The notes under the pieces are model-generated. The model worked only from the letters and a program-made list of their open reading frames with translations. It had not been told where the DNA came from and made no database searches. 64,000 bases of DNA, from NCBI GenBank assembly GCA_902702965.1, contig CACRXP010000001.1:2443261-2507260 (forward strand), read 5' to 3'. Positions 37,206-49,000 of the stretch are shown here, in pieces. The DNA comes from Spirometra erinaceieuropaei (Eukaryota; Platyhelminthes; Cestoda; Diphyllobothriidea; Diphyllobothriidae). Position numbers and translations under genes: made by a program. The stretch's first letter is position 1, and each line of letters starts with the position of its first letter.

Positions 37206-37754
37206 GATCTCTCTATCAGTGAGGAGAATTAAAGGACATTAGTGTTGTTATTCCGTTAAGGGTTTCCGCCTCACATTTATTCCTATCGCGGTCAATTGTT
37301 TATCCAAATGTTAAATTACAGTGGTGATCTCCCTTATATTCCTGCCGATCATAGAATTAAGATGAAAACAAATAGTGTAAAAGGAGGGTGGAAATCCTAT
37401 TTCTGCAAAATTAGCTCTCTGAAATATTTCTGGATGTTTGTTTTCCTATTTTTACCCTTCTCCGCACTTTTTTGAAATCTCTAAGGACGTCAAACACATC
37501 TCCCTAAAGCACGTTACCCCACAGTAATGCTAGAAAATTATATTTGCATGTAATTTTCACTGTGCGAAAAAACAGGAATGGGTTTTATTTTTGTTTGGAT
37601 TTTTCTACATAAATGTTGGAAAGAATAAACGGCAAAACGCTTTTCGATTGACTTCGAGTAATTATGAGAATACATTATGACACATGCTAAAGCCTAGTGA
37701 TTTTCATATTCGCCGGTCAATGAAGAGCGGTTTGACTCTTGTAACTGTACACAA

Positions 37755-39200
37755 CGTAAAATGCTCGCCAAAACATCTATTGTCTTGAATTATGATCTCA
37801 TTCAGCCTTGCATACCTCGTCGAAAAGCAAATCAGTTTGAATTGGAAACTCAGTTCGAGAACCTCTGGAATCAAACCTTCGATCTATTGCCCGCTTCCAC
37901 AGACGGTATCCAACACTTTAAATCCACACTAGTGAATTGCAGCTATCAATACCTAAACAAAAGGCCAAAAAGTCGAGGATTGCTGACAGAAGCACACGCG
38001 GAAATATTAAAAGGACTTCAAGAGAACAAAGAGATCTTGTTAGCCTAGACCTGACAAAGGAACAGGCGTCGTCATAATGGACAGATCGGACTACGTAGCG
38101 AAGATACAGTCCATACTATCTGACCAGAAGAAATTCAGAAAGGCAGATGAAGAAAGAGATTGCAGGGATGACGCAGAGGCGAAATTGACTGACTGTTTAA
38201 GAAGGCTCCACACAGAAGTTCACATAAGTGACCATGATTTGAACACCTCCGGCCAGTCGGCACACATATTCCTCGATTATATGGTTTACCTACGATCCAT
38301 AAGGAAGGCCCACCGGTTCGTCCGATGTAAGATATGCGGAACTCTCCGTATCATGCAATAGCTAAGTGGTTAGCAGAGAAATTTAAGCCCATACAACCAC
38401 CTGACATCACGCAGCTATCGAGATACCTTTCAATTCATTGACGACATTAAAGACCTCTACCTTATCGGCATGATGATGTTCTCACTAGACGTCGCATCAC
38501 TCTTTACAAACGTCCCGGTCACCGAGACAGTTGATGACATCTGTGATTTTCTATCTGCCAATCATCAAGAAATTGGAATACGGACGAAAACACTCAAGGA
38601 ACTATTATTAAGATGCACATTAAATGTGCGGTTCCTTTTTGACAACCAACTCTATAGACCAATAGACGGCGTTGCCATGGGCTCGCCCCTTGGACGTCTC
38701 TTAGCCGACGTCTTCATGGGCAACCTGGAGAGATTTCTACTAAGCGATCAGATAAAAAAGCTTAAACATTATGGTCGCTACGTTGCGATTGCAACCACAG
38801 AAACCGACGTCGCCGCCCTCCTAAATGCTGCAAATCAGGCACATCCGTCGATCAAATTCACGTTGGAGATGGAATCGGCTGGTTCGCTTTCTTTCTTAGA
38901 TGTCCTTCTAAACTGGAGATCTGATGGTAGCATCCGAAGGAGCGTCTATCGGAACAAAACCTGGTCTGAACAATACACAAACTTCGCTAGTTTCGTACCT
39001 CTCCAAGAAAAACGAAATCTAGTCAAGTGTTTGGCACAAAACCAACTTATTTTGTCGTGCTTTCCACCAGCTTACCTCCAAACACCCATATTATTCACAG
39101 ATTTCCCAATGTTAGAGAACGGAAATATGGTCAGTATTTTAATTAAATTTGCGCGTCAAAAGAAATACCAAAGAAACCTGAACGATCATGCTAGAAATTG
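37755..39200 (+). mobile_element. Penelope-like element, reverse transcriptase part (dead)
   Basis: Reading across frames gives the Penelope order. An N-terminal segment starts MLAKTSIVLNYDLIQPCIPR. PDKGTGVVIMDRSDY follows after a one-base shift, then RNSPYHAIAKWLAEKFKPIQ and FQFIDDIKDLYLIGM. The palm reads MMFSLDVASLFTNVPVTETV and YRPIDGVAMGSPLGRLLADV, followed by LEMESAGSLSFLDVLLNWRS, RRSVYRNKTWSEQYTNFASF and a linker QTPILFTDFPMLENG. The catalytic box, normally YVDD, is lost: the text is HYGRYVAIATTETD, as if about four residues were deleted. At least three frameshifts or stops occur (near 38047, 38310 and 38430). The GIY-YIG domain is absent. The element lies in Shal intron 1 on the opposite strand, and cannot encode a working enzyme. 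Confidence 0.85.
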
Positions 39201-42200
39201 AGAATAAAACCGCACTTTTGGCAAAATATAACGTAAAGAATTACGGTCATCGATCACGTCTCAAACTTTATGAAAGTGGACGTACGTTTTAACTTGCACC
39301 ATAAAAATAAACACAGTTGTCAATTTAAGTAGTCAAAACATATCTAAGCCAGGAGAGTTGGTACGTACAGCTAAGCGGACAGATAATCACGGTTAATAGA
39401 CTTCTGTTACGACTATGGGCGACAAAAGGGTTGATTAGTTTTGTTGTATTATTGTAATGACGGTTGCAGAATATAAAGGTAGCCAAAGCACTTCACGAGT
39501 AGGTCTTCGGCTTCTCATTGCTCGCAATCACGGGACTTCCGGTTCAAATAGCTTACAGTCGAAACTGATATATACAGTGATATACTTATTAAAATGTTTA
39601 TTGCTATCGCACGCGTTGCAGCAAGCATTTAGTTTTTAAATGCATTTTGTTTCTGTGTATTTCCAACGTTCTTGATATTTTTACTAACAGGAAGCTTTAA
39701 GAAAAGGAGCCTACGGCTAAGACTCCTGTCTATATTTGATGGGCTTTTGGGACATGCGAAAGTGAATAGAAAAGGTAGAATGCGAAAAGGCAGAAAAACT
39801 CAGTAACGTTTGCCTAAGGACTGCTGTGTGTTAAAAATCCCAAAACATTTTTATTGTTGAGTAAATAAAGTCAAACTTTGTCATGATCCGATATTTGACG
39901 CAAGCTGCGTGTTACTGAGTTACAGGTTGCATACAATCAGAAAATGCTGTTGGTGTAAGAGTTTACAAAAATAATCGTGCTTAAATGACTGTCAGTTTGG
40001 GACTGCATCAGTAGGTTTGATATAAACAGGCTCATCTTTGCATTGGTTAGCTGATTTAGTACTATTTTTTGCTGCAAGCGCGAAAACGGAATAGTCAGTA
40101 AACGACGATGATACTTTCCGCCTCTAGCGTGGGATTATTATTTACAAAAACTTTAAAATCAATTGAATTGCCCTTTGCACTTCTCACCTGAAAAGTACCT
40201 CTATATTTATTTTTGAACCGTTGGCTTCGATATCTCGTTAGTATACATGGGAATTTATTGCGTTCTGTCAGCGGCAGTTAACGACACACTGTAGGGCGAT
40301 AAAATCACAATTATAGCTATCTTCATGGGCGAGTTATGAAACACATTCTAGGACAGTTGCCCAATAGGGAATACTTACTGGGATTCCATGGCGGAGAGTT
40401 CTTCATAAAAAATAAAACAACTATCTGTTGGATTAGAAGGGTTTCGCTTTGACAGAATCCCAATTTTTATCTTATTATGAAAAGTAAACTTGATCTCCAA
40501 ATTTTATTCTTACCCATGCCTTTCTGGTATCATCTTAACTTTCTGTCATTATTTACGCTAGTATTTTTTATTTTCCAGATTGTATGACACGATTTTAGCC
40601 AGTGGCTAGAAATATCAGGCCACAACATTAAACCTCTGCATTTTTGACTGTTTTTTAAAAAAAAACGCTAAAAATTATTCTCGGCCAGTTTGCCTTCTGT
40701 TTTTGCCGCTCGAATGAGAACATGTACAGGCGGTGATCCCAAGATTTCTCATATGAATGAACCCTGGTTACACGTGCCAATAAGGCAAACTATCCCAAAC
40801 GAGCTTGCCATCGAACTATTCAGACGGGAAAATCTAGTTATATTGGCTGGTCTTTATCACGGAATGGCAATTAAAGAGAGAAAGGATATTTTCTATCAGT
40901 AGTAGTTATTTAGGCTGAATGTGCAATATTGACCATTGTACAGCACAAGTTAAAATACTTTGGTCATGCCAGGGTTTTTAAATGAATGTAATTAGATCAG
41001 CCATAAAGCCAATGAGGAATATGGCATGTATTTTGGAAATCGTATGTAAGCCTGTAACCGCAAGTGGTGCTTAAGCTCTTCGGGAATGAAAAACGTTTCT
41101 TTAAAATCAAAAAACACACTTATAACAGTTCAAAAAGACAAATTCGCTACCAAAGGAACATGACACTTCTTATTTTTATGTACACTTCCTGTGAAATATA
41201 ATTGAATTTATAGGGACATCTCATACTACATGAAAAGCCGTTTTAAGGGTGTGTATTTTGCAGACGGCAGGAAAGAGGCCTGTTAAAAGACCTTCATTTT
41301 GGCGTAACTTAAATACCTTGGGATTACGATGCACGGTGCGTGCTTTTACAACAATGGGTCGATTATAGTTCACAACGAAAGGCACTTTTCAAATCTTCGG
41401 TTAGCATTCTATGACAAAAGCTAGTTATCCCGTTGGATTCGCAGTTATTGTTCACGGCTGATCAGTGTCTGTCAATCTTTGGACATTTTAGAAATTTCCC
41501 TCAACTTTTTATCTTTCACTTCGATAAGATGAGGTCGCGTTAATGCATTATAGGCAGCTATTGTAGCAACTGCATTAATGAGACGGAATTAGCTCACACG
41601 TAGATGGCAGTGCGGCATAAGGCAAAATGCGGATGTTGACGACCCCTTCAAGCCAAAATGTAGACAATACGCCCTTTACGTTCTATCACATTGCGATGTA
41701 ACAAACAGTGGGAGAGTATGTTTCAAGGGACAATTTCATTCCTCCTTAAATTGCCAAAAACCAACTAATCGTTTTTTAATTTGTTCTGAAAATACTGGTA
41801 CTACGTGAGACCGGTCGGATTTGCTTTGAAAGTGTAACAATCTTGAAACATTTTTTTCATTACACGTTGCTATCAGCGGCCTCAAAAGTTAGAAACATAT
41901 CTGGCTATCAGTACATTCAGGTGCAATCACGACGTTATTAGACAAATAACATTGCCACAAGTTGACTTACTTACATGTCAAGAACCGCAATCCGGTATAG
42001 GTTTAGGCGTCAGTTCAAAAGGGCCCTCTTTTTTCAAAATCACACAATTAAACGGTTCATGTTCATGGACTTATACTAACTACTATACACTGAGTACTGC
42101 GGTTGCGCCATCTTCGGGCCTGAGCTTAACAACATTTATTTTTTAGCCATTAATCAACTTCGAACAAAACTTTTGTTCTGCCAGCTTTTAAAAGCGACGC

Positions 42201-42954
42201 GATCTTATGCCTGCAGAACTATTAACTTTTCATTGTCCGAATTTTGAAACACACTTACGTGTTTTAAATAAAATCAAGCCTATCCTTTACGCTAGTTTGG
42301 ACAGGTTTTGGCCGGAAAGTAAGATTGCGTATATGCTTTCATTTGTTAATTTTTTGAACAGCACCAATTAAGAGTTGCTCGCTTTCACCCGAGTAGAAAA
42401 TGCGAACAGAATGAATTCGTTGGGTCTATTTCTGAATCCTCCTCAGTTTGTCCCGGGGTCTTTTATCTACAGCTAGATCATCAACTGGTACAGTTCATGA
42501 TAGAAGGTGCTGTGTGAATTTCCTGAGGCTTGTTTGAACCAGCAACCGAGATGAGTGAATTATTTCTGTACGCAACTAATGAGAGGAAGTTCTGAAAACA
42601 GCAAAGAAGCTCTCCTTAGGTGAAACATAATCAGGCACTCCTGGCGCAGTTTTCATCAAAAACATCGGGCAAATGTGCTTTGAATTTTCTTATATACAAA
42701 ACGCAGTGCAGGACTATTCCTAAGAAATTAAAACTGAATTTTGTCGTGTGTTTCCGATTGGGATGGATTATTTAGGTAGTGTTATATTTTTTATTACTGT
42801 GCAGCATAATTCCAAAATATTTCAGCCAGACTAGAATACCGGTTTCCGAATTCACTTCACATCTGTGAAAACCGTACTCAGTAAAAATAACTATCGAAAT
42901 AGCATGAGTTTTCCGAGGAAGATGATGCGATCGCAAGACCAAAATGTTTGTTGT
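39201..42954. other. Intronic stretch without gene
   Basis: No gene is recognised. A 70-residue plus frame (40690-40902) has a protein-like composition, but I know no family for it and see no convincing flanking splice sites. Confidence 0.45.
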
Positions 42955-42995
42955 TCTGACGTTTGGGATTCTCATTCAAACCTATCATCATGAAC
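42955..42995 (-). ncRNA. Hammerhead-like motif, decayed
   Basis: On the minus strand the core reads ATGATGA (expected CTGATGA), a stem candidate (GG.TT against AATCC), CAAA (expected GAAA), then CGTC at 42958-42961 as the cleavage site. GTTC just before the core can pair with GAAC just after the cleavage site, giving a 4-bp stem I. Two core substitutions should abolish activity. It is recognisably related to the motifs at 22516 and 58881. Confidence 0.4.
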
Positions 42996-44085
42996 GTTTT
43001 ATTTTTGGTGCCCTTATAGATTTAAAAATATTTTATAGGAACTGTAGTCAAAAATATATTTTCATGCACGCTGCTGATAGGACATGTCTTCATCAGTCGA
43101 GCTTCTCAGCGGACAGCAATCTTCTGATTATAAAAATGATTTTCAGTTTCTGAATAATTTTATGTCCAATCAGCCGTTGACGAGGCGTCTATAGTTTATA
43201 GTCTACAAGTTGTTTATTTGTCCTATAAGGAAGCCTACACATCAATCAATTTTGTTTTTCGACGGTTTTGTTTTCTTAACGCGCACTATTGAAAAAATCT
43301 TTGTCTGCGTCAAGGTAAAGCCATATGCTGGTATTATAGTACTATTCCTCTCGAATAATGGAAGCTCGCGAAAGAGCAAGAGCTTATAAGGATAGCGTGC
43401 TAGTCTTCATTACTTACTGTTGCTAATGATAGCATTCGTTGGCAGGTTAAATGAGAAGAATTTTTACCTTGTACATTTTACCAAATCAGTCGGACCAAAA
43501 AGGTGCAAAACAAAGCGGATTAGTTGAAACAGCGTTACACCATTCATGATCACTAAAATCAAAATCCATTGCGTCACCCATCTTACCTATCTGTAAAAAT
43601 GCTTTGTTTCGAAAAGTGGCTAGGAATACATTGATAAAGTAAGACGCCCAGTCATTCAAACTAAGAGCCTGCGAAAGGTCGGATAAGACTGAAAATATTC
43701 AGTTACATGAGAATAGTATTAACTGATCCAGTGTGATTACAAGATGTTATAGCCTGAAGCACCTCAGCAGAGTTACCTATGGCGGTTACGTGGACACGCA
43801 AAGTCCCTCTTTGATACGTTGGGCAGATAAAGTTAATGAAGATTTTAATTTCGATTTCAGGCCTATCTGACTCGACAGCGAGTCCTATCCCAACACTGCG
43901 CTGGAAAACCAGATGAATGTGCGAAGTTCCCGTTTCTCATTTAACTTTTATTCCGTCACTTGAGCAATGGGCTTGTAATTGGTCGGCCAGGATTAGCAGC
44001 ATTAAAAGACGCTTGAAAGTACCACCTGCTGATCTTGGTTACTAACGAGAATATTGGGCTCCGTCTCGCAGGCAGTCTCGCTCTA
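42996..44085. other. Intronic stretch without gene
   Basis: Nothing recognised. Confidence 0.45.
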
Positions 44086-44215
44086 AATTCCGGGGAATTT
44101 AAATTAGGGTCAGGGTCACTGCTGGAGTCAGAGTTAAGAGGACCATGATAAGGTCTACAATTGGGGTTGAAAGGGTTAGGGTTGTGACCATAGTTAAAGT
44201 TAAAACACGGGAAAA
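44086..44215 (+). repeat. Degenerate TTAGGG-like patch
   Basis: AAATTAGGGTCAGGGTCACT, GGGGTTGAAAGGGTTAGGGT and GTTAAAGTTAAAAC resemble a decayed GGGTTA array. Only two exact TTAGGG units remain, so a telomeric origin is weakly supported; a simple low-complexity stretch is equally possible. Confidence 0.3.
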
Positions 44216-45956
44216 GGAACCCTGGAGGACTATGACGCGAGGATATCTGTAGCATTAGGGGTTCATATTCTCATGTACTAATCTGGTTTGGTCTAACCGC
44301 ACTGTAAAGCACGAACGATGTGACTGCGAGCTATTCGTAACTATATACATACGAACGTGCGATCCTTGTAGGGACTCAAAAAATTATAGGCGCACTCGAC
44401 GGTGTATACTGATGTACGCCAAATTACTGAGCCTAAAGTTGCAAATAGCGACAAAAGAAAGAAGCGGCCCAGTTGGAACTCATGGAAATTTCTATTCACC
44501 ATCCAGTTTTTTTCAATTTCATGATGGATTAGGACCACTCAATCCCACCACTCAGACTTCGAACGGATCGTGCCATGGGGGCTTCTCCTTTTAGCTCGTA
44601 TTAGAAAGTGATGATCAGTCGTTTGACTGACAGAATACGTGGATAGGCTGATTTTAATCCGAATGAATAACGTTATTTTGGACGACAATAAAGAACTCTG
44701 AACCCTATTCAAGCCTAAAAATTGGAGAAAGTGAAACGCCGTTAAAAAGCGCTAATTGCGGCTTTGTGTAGCTTTCTTTGAATGCTTTCTCTTCGTCTAT
44801 CCGTCTCCGTTATCGTTTACCTTAGAACTTTGTCATTTGGAGGATGTTCCGTCAAATGCCGAAATCATTCTTGGATGAAAGGACTGCTTCCTATCTAAAG
44901 ATCTAATACATCGACGAATGGCCTCTTGCTTTTGTTGACAATATTTTTGACCATCAACCGTGAGCGGTAAAAACAAGGTGCAATTTAGATATTTTTATTA
45001 CAACAAGTTGGAAAACATGAGTTTCTATTCTGTCATTGAGATCCTTTCATATGTTACTCATGCGGTCATTCATGCGCATTTCTGACTTACACTGACATAC
45101 ACTGGCTGCAGTGACACAAACAGTTCACTTTCAAACATGGTAAACTGCCGAGAATTCAGCGCTGGTAAGTTTGAAAACTTGGACAGACTATGTATGCATT
45201 CTAATGCAGGATTGCATCTGAAGAATGAAATGGCACAAACGCGCCACTTTCTCACTTACACTTTTAAACCAAATGCCTGGTTTTCCACGGCATGTTTTTG
45301 CGAGGACATAAAAACTTGTGGCTTCCTGACAAAAATGTTTACGAACAATTCTGTAGGCTTTAAAACACCCTGCGGAGTGTTTATGCAGACAAAGTTTGCA
45401 TAAAAGTCTAAGTTCCCAAAACGCCTTTGTTGAACATCTTTTATTAAATTAAAACACCGCAGTTTTTGAATAATCTAATTTTCTAAATTCGTCCCATCTA
45501 GTCATTAGTGAGTGTTATGAAGGAATGACATAACATCATTACTTCATAGCCAATTTCTTTTATCGAACAGCGGCTGAAGGATAAAAAACGCTGTTTTATG
45601 AAGCCACCCGTCGTGCTTGCTGAAGAGATAATGTGAGTCCAAAAACCCCTCTGTTCATGCAAATGAAAAACGAGTGCAACCGACGGTCGGAACTGCTTAC
45701 CAATGCCTGGCGTTTGTTTTTCATTTAAAAGACAAGGAAAATGGACGCTCAGTACAGCCAGCTTGAAAGTATGACCTAATTATGATTGCTCCAGAAGAAT
45801 TTCCACTCCAAACTCCGTTGATGGCAGCCCTCAATTTTATTAGCACACTCAACTCGCGTCGCGCATGACAACGCCAGAGCCGTTAACTCGTGAATAATTG
45901 AGGGGCTCTTGAAGTTTTTAAGCCAGATGCTGTTGCTGTAGGCGAAAGTAGCTGGA
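44216..45956. other. Intronic stretch without gene
   Basis: Short frames only; nothing recognised. Confidence 0.45.
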
Positions 45957-46021
45957 TGGGAGGTGGTGGTGGTGGAGGAGGAGTAGGAGGAGGAGGAGGA
46001 GGAGGAGGAGGAGGAGGAGGA
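45957..46021 (+). repeat. GGN/GGA trinucleotide microsatellite
   Basis: A run of GGT and then GGA triplets with one GTA interruption. Apparent poly-glycine and poly-serine frames on the two strands are by-products of this repeat. Confidence 0.95.
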
Positions 46022-49000
46022 AGAGAGAATAAGGAAAGGGGTGTGACCGAACGTCAGCTGAATCTGCGCAGACGTGATTGTCCGTCGGAGTTGAAGTGCT
46101 TTTTCTTTCACTCATCATCCCTCTATTTCAACAAGCCTATCCATGAGGCCACTCTCTGCAATTTACCAAACAACGACGTATAACGTTCAGGTAGATTTTG
46201 ATTCTGCTTTACCCATTACTTTGACGGCCATAGTTGTCAGGAGACGTGAAAAGTTGTGAACTGATGTCACTTTGCAACTATCGATGCCTTTAAGGTCTGA
46301 CCCAGCATATATTAAAATTATCTTTTCAAAGTCAATTGTAAACACGGTCCGCAAGCTAAAGCGTAAAGATAAACGGGATTGTCATGTGAATAAACGCACT
46401 TATCTTCACCTTTTATCTGGTACTTTTATCGCGCATGTTCATTTTGGTTGCTTCTTATGGACAGGTGGGCACACTTTCCTAGAATGATCTGTCTTATTCT
46501 GCTACATGTTTTACATATTTTACCTAACTTTAAGGAAATATTTCAGCGTCTGTGATGTATGACTCCACTGCATTTACAGTCTCATCTCAGGCTTTGGTTT
46601 TCAACAGAGCAACCTGCATTGGGTGTAAATATGTCGGAACTATGAGCATTCCTCCGTTTTATGTGCCTTTGTACGACTGTTTAAAGTCCACTGTAGTGTG
46701 TTTTGAGAACAAACGCCTATACAACCATCACTGACATGTCATTAGCCTTTCTAATAATGCAAAGTCCTAACTCAAATAGTTTTACTATCGCTTCACGGAA
46801 CGGAAAAAACGAGTACGTTTCCCAATACTAGTATATTTTCTTATTCATATGCAAATTGTATTGCTAGTCCTCAGATTCTTTGGAGAATGCGCGACAAGTA
46901 GAAGCACATTTTTTATTCCACAGATACGCTACGTAGGAAAGAAACTTATTTTTGTTCTCGGTGCTAAACAAAACTATTCCAAGACGATGGTAACGGTTTT
47001 GCGCTTTGCTGATGGTTACATTTTATTGTACCATGATACGCTGAGGTCAACCAAAAACGGACATAGAGATTCCCAAGGGAGTATAAATTATCCACGACGC
47101 CATCGGTATACCGTCGATTTGTGTTTCAACCGTCGAACCGGATGGCTAGCCTTCAGAAGAATTTTTAAGGGAAAAACAAAACTAGCGTATCGCCTTGACA
47201 TACGAGGAGTTTTTTCGCGCGAGCTATGGAGGAACGTAAGACTAGCGTCGGCGTGAACTTCATCTAGACGTGCTTTCACTAGCTCAGTTATAGGCTCTAG
47301 TCAAAGTAAAGTTGTCTTTTTGGCGTAAGAAGAATTTTTTATATTCTATTCTAACGGCATCATCCCTTATGAGAAACTCAACCGAAAAGACATTTCTCCA
47401 ATTAAAGTCTACTGTTTTCCGTAGGAATCCTCGATGTTGCAGCGAAACCAACGAGCACTGAAGGGTAAGAAATGGTCATTTTCAGCCGCATATACATGCG
47501 TGCCACTGAAACACACGGAGAAATGGACCCTTTTCCTTGCGTGGAAAGTATACAGCTTGTAATTTGAAAATCCTGAACGTAAGTAGAATGGCAGATCGGG
47601 TCCAAAATTATTCCAAAATTGTAAATGGCTTAAACCCTCGGAAAACCCTTTTATTGAGCACAGACTTAAAGACAGTCTACCCTACAGAAAATTTAGTGGG
47701 TGGAGTAGTTTTTGTGCGCACCTCCCATGCAATTTGTTTGGATTTTTAAAGGACCTAAAATCCCTGGAGAAAGGGCATGTTGTTTAAATAGTGGCTTTAT
47801 CGATTGTGAATTTGGTACGTGACCGCACAATAGGGCTTTCAAATCCGACATGTTATTGGGACGAAAATAGTTTCAGATTATGGTGTGCAATAATCAGTGT
47901 TGTAAATTACACATGAGTGAGCATTTTAATTGAATACACATTTCAGACTTTTGGTTCCCATTTCATGAGGTAACTCGCTCAGTGGTAAAGTTCTTCGGTA
48001 AATATGTTTTAGATGAAAACTAAGATTGCAGAGTCTACTAAAATGTTACGTTTGTTAGTTACGCTAATTTTTGGAAACACTGAGACCACTGTACACAACC
48101 TAACAGTTTTATAATTTATTGCTAAAGTTAAAGCCGTCAGGTTGCTGATTTGTTCCCGTCTGTGTCACAAAAACTATTCAACGCAAATCCGTGCTGACGT
48201 CATTTCCACTTGGCTAAACCGACAAATGCCGCCGCTGCTACAATTATCCTGCTATCGTCTATCTTGTGGAAGTTTCTGCCCCATTTACTATGTTCCTTTG
48301 GGATTAACTGCTCTTATCCATGGCAAATGCAAGGAGGTTAAGTGGGTTTCTCGAAGTAATCCTACCCTGCTGACCGGAAGTGAGGACATGAAATTCAAGG
48401 GCAGTCTCTATTGCACACTGTTTTGGACGATTTTCTTCGCTGTTTTAAAACTTTCTTTCCTTCCAATCTTCAATTTTGTACTAAACCAAGTAATTGTCTG
48501 ACACCTTGCTTATTCTAAACATCGTTGACCAGAAATTTATGATTGAACTCGAGAAACCTCAAATTGATCCTTACAAATACAAAAGGTTATTTAAATGGCA
48601 CCACATTAAGTGCCGGCTCATTTCCACATACCTGAAGAAAACTCTGATGTTTGGTTTGCTGCGTAAATTATACTCTGAAGGCAAAGTCAAAGTCCTACGG
48701 ATTTAGTTTTTGAACATTTGGTGTTTTATATCTCAGACAAAATTTAAAACAAGAATAACCTAAATTACTTCCTTTTGAGCGAATGGCGTCTTTCTCTGAT
48801 TGTTTGGTTAAAGAGATAGTGTATTATTTTTCGTGATCTGCCTGTCATTGAAAAAAATTTAATGGGGCCCACTCGCTCTTCCCCGAATCCATTACCTACA
48901 CTTTTATATATGCCATGCAAACTGGTGTGGATCAGCTGATATAGTGAATAACAAAAACATACGAAAAACGTGAATTTGCCATAAAAAATATGTATTGGAA

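Noticed and set aside
45776..46118. Serine-, leucine- and glycine-rich frames on both strands
   Set aside because: They are translations of the GGN microsatellite at 45957-46021.
46849..47256. 135-codon plus frame
   Set aside because: Longest unassigned frame, but about one of this length is expected by chance at this AT content; no family resemblance or splice support.
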